Shown here: one piece after another, positions 7,511 through 7,619 of the stretch
How the letters are laid out: each line of letters begins with the position of its first letter
Numbering within the stretch: the stretch's first letter is position 1
NCBI GenBank assembly: GCA_903882345.1
Contig: CAIRWO010000144.1
Location: 1 to 7,619 of the forward strand
Length of the DNA: 7,619 nt
Reading direction: 5' to 3'
From: Candidatus Omnitrophota bacterium
GTDB lineage: Bacteria > Omnitrophota > Gorgyraeia > Gygaellales > Profunditerraquicolaceae
Program-made: the position numbers and the translations under genes
Notes under the pieces: model-generated
What the model was told of the DNA's origin: nothing
Databases searched by the model: none
Seen by the model: the letters and a program-made list of their open reading frames with translations, nothing else

Positions 7511-7539
7511 AAATAGCAAAGTGACAATGATTAACAATT

Positions 7540-7568
7540 ATCCTACCATAAAAGTTTTTTCCCTTCAA
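7540..7568 (-). promoter_or_regulatory. Putative sigma70-type promoter of the kinase-regulator (and perhaps glycosylation) operon
   Basis: On the minus strand, TTGAAG (7568-7563; four of six matches to TTGACA) is followed by a 17-base spacer and TAGGAT (7545-7540; four of six to TATAAT). Transcription would begin near 7533, leaving a leader of about 40 bases with the kinase Shine-Dalgarno in it. Both boxes are imperfect, so this rests on spacing and position. Confidence 0.4.
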
Positions 7569-7573
7569 GGGAA
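7559..7573. repeat. Perfect 15-base palindrome over the putative -35 box
   Basis: TTCCCTTCAAGGGAA is a seven-base inverted repeat around a central C. It covers the -35 hexamer of the putative promoter, so it could be an operator. No T-run follows on the minus strand, and only TTT on the plus strand, so it does not look like an intrinsic terminator. Its right part, tcaagggaat (7565-7574), recurs as tcaagggatt at 7590-7599, exactly 25 bases away, within a second weak inverted repeat, ccct/aggg (7584-7587 and 7593-7596). Confidence 0.45.
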
Positions 7574-7619
7574 TTTAGGTAAGCCCTAATCAAGGGATTC
7601 GGAGATCTTCTTTCCAAAC

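Noticed and set aside
7559..7573. Palindrome read as an intrinsic terminator
   Set aside because: No T-run follows the stem on the minus strand and only TTT follows on the plus strand. A promoter-associated palindrome fits better.
7586..7619. Possible C-terminal tail of an upstream minus-strand gene (frames ending at TGA 7592-7590 or TAG 7588-7586)
   Set aside because: At most ten codons are visible in either frame and none is recognisable, so no gene can be supported.

Overview
The window is a tightly packed, one-directional stretch of bacterial chromosome. All six protein genes lie on the minus strand, so transcription runs from high to low coordinates. From right to left they are: a membrane-anchored PAS histidine kinase, a stand-alone receiver-domain response regulator, an 831-residue STT3-family oligosaccharyltransferase, a GT2 polyprenyl-phosphate-sugar synthase-like glycosyltransferase with a four-helix membrane tail, a GT39/ArnT-like membrane glycosyltransferase, and the first 112 codons of a sugar-phosphate nucleotidyltransferase that runs off the left edge. 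I see no RNA gene, mobile element, CRISPR array or plus-strand gene.

Layout: positions 7495-7619 hold the upstream region of the kinase gene. It contains a sigma70-like promoter whose -35 element sits in a perfect palindrome, and a Shine-Dalgarno that favours a GTG start for the kinase. Kinase and regulator are 22 bases apart (with the start I prefer). The regulator and STT3 are separated by 45 bases with no terminator hairpin. STT3, GT2, GT39 and the nucleotidyltransferase are separated by only 3, 3 and 1 bases. The simplest reading is one operon, at least from STT3 leftwards and perhaps from the kinase onwards.

How the genes may work together (inference): the nucleotidyltransferase would make an activated sugar, the GT2 enzyme would load a sugar onto a polyprenyl phosphate carrier, GT39 would use that carrier-linked sugar outside the membrane, and STT3 would transfer a lipid-linked glycan to asparagine in exported proteins. 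That is the outline of a bacterial N-glycosylation or envelope-glycosylation locus next to a two-component system. The most notable point is that STT3 keeps its first acidic residue, the TVxE-type glutamate and the WWDYG motif, but has Lys-Lys-Glu where the family has the metal-binding Asp-x-Asp. It also has an unusually long segment before its first catalytic Asp.

Organism: moderate GC (by eye in the mid-40s percent), Shine-Dalgarno sites and a classical PAS/HisKA kinase point to a bacterium. An archaeal-looking STT3 beside GT39 and GT2 genes recalls gene sets of uncultured lineages such as Omnitrophota. This assignment rests on memory of such genomes and is low confidence.
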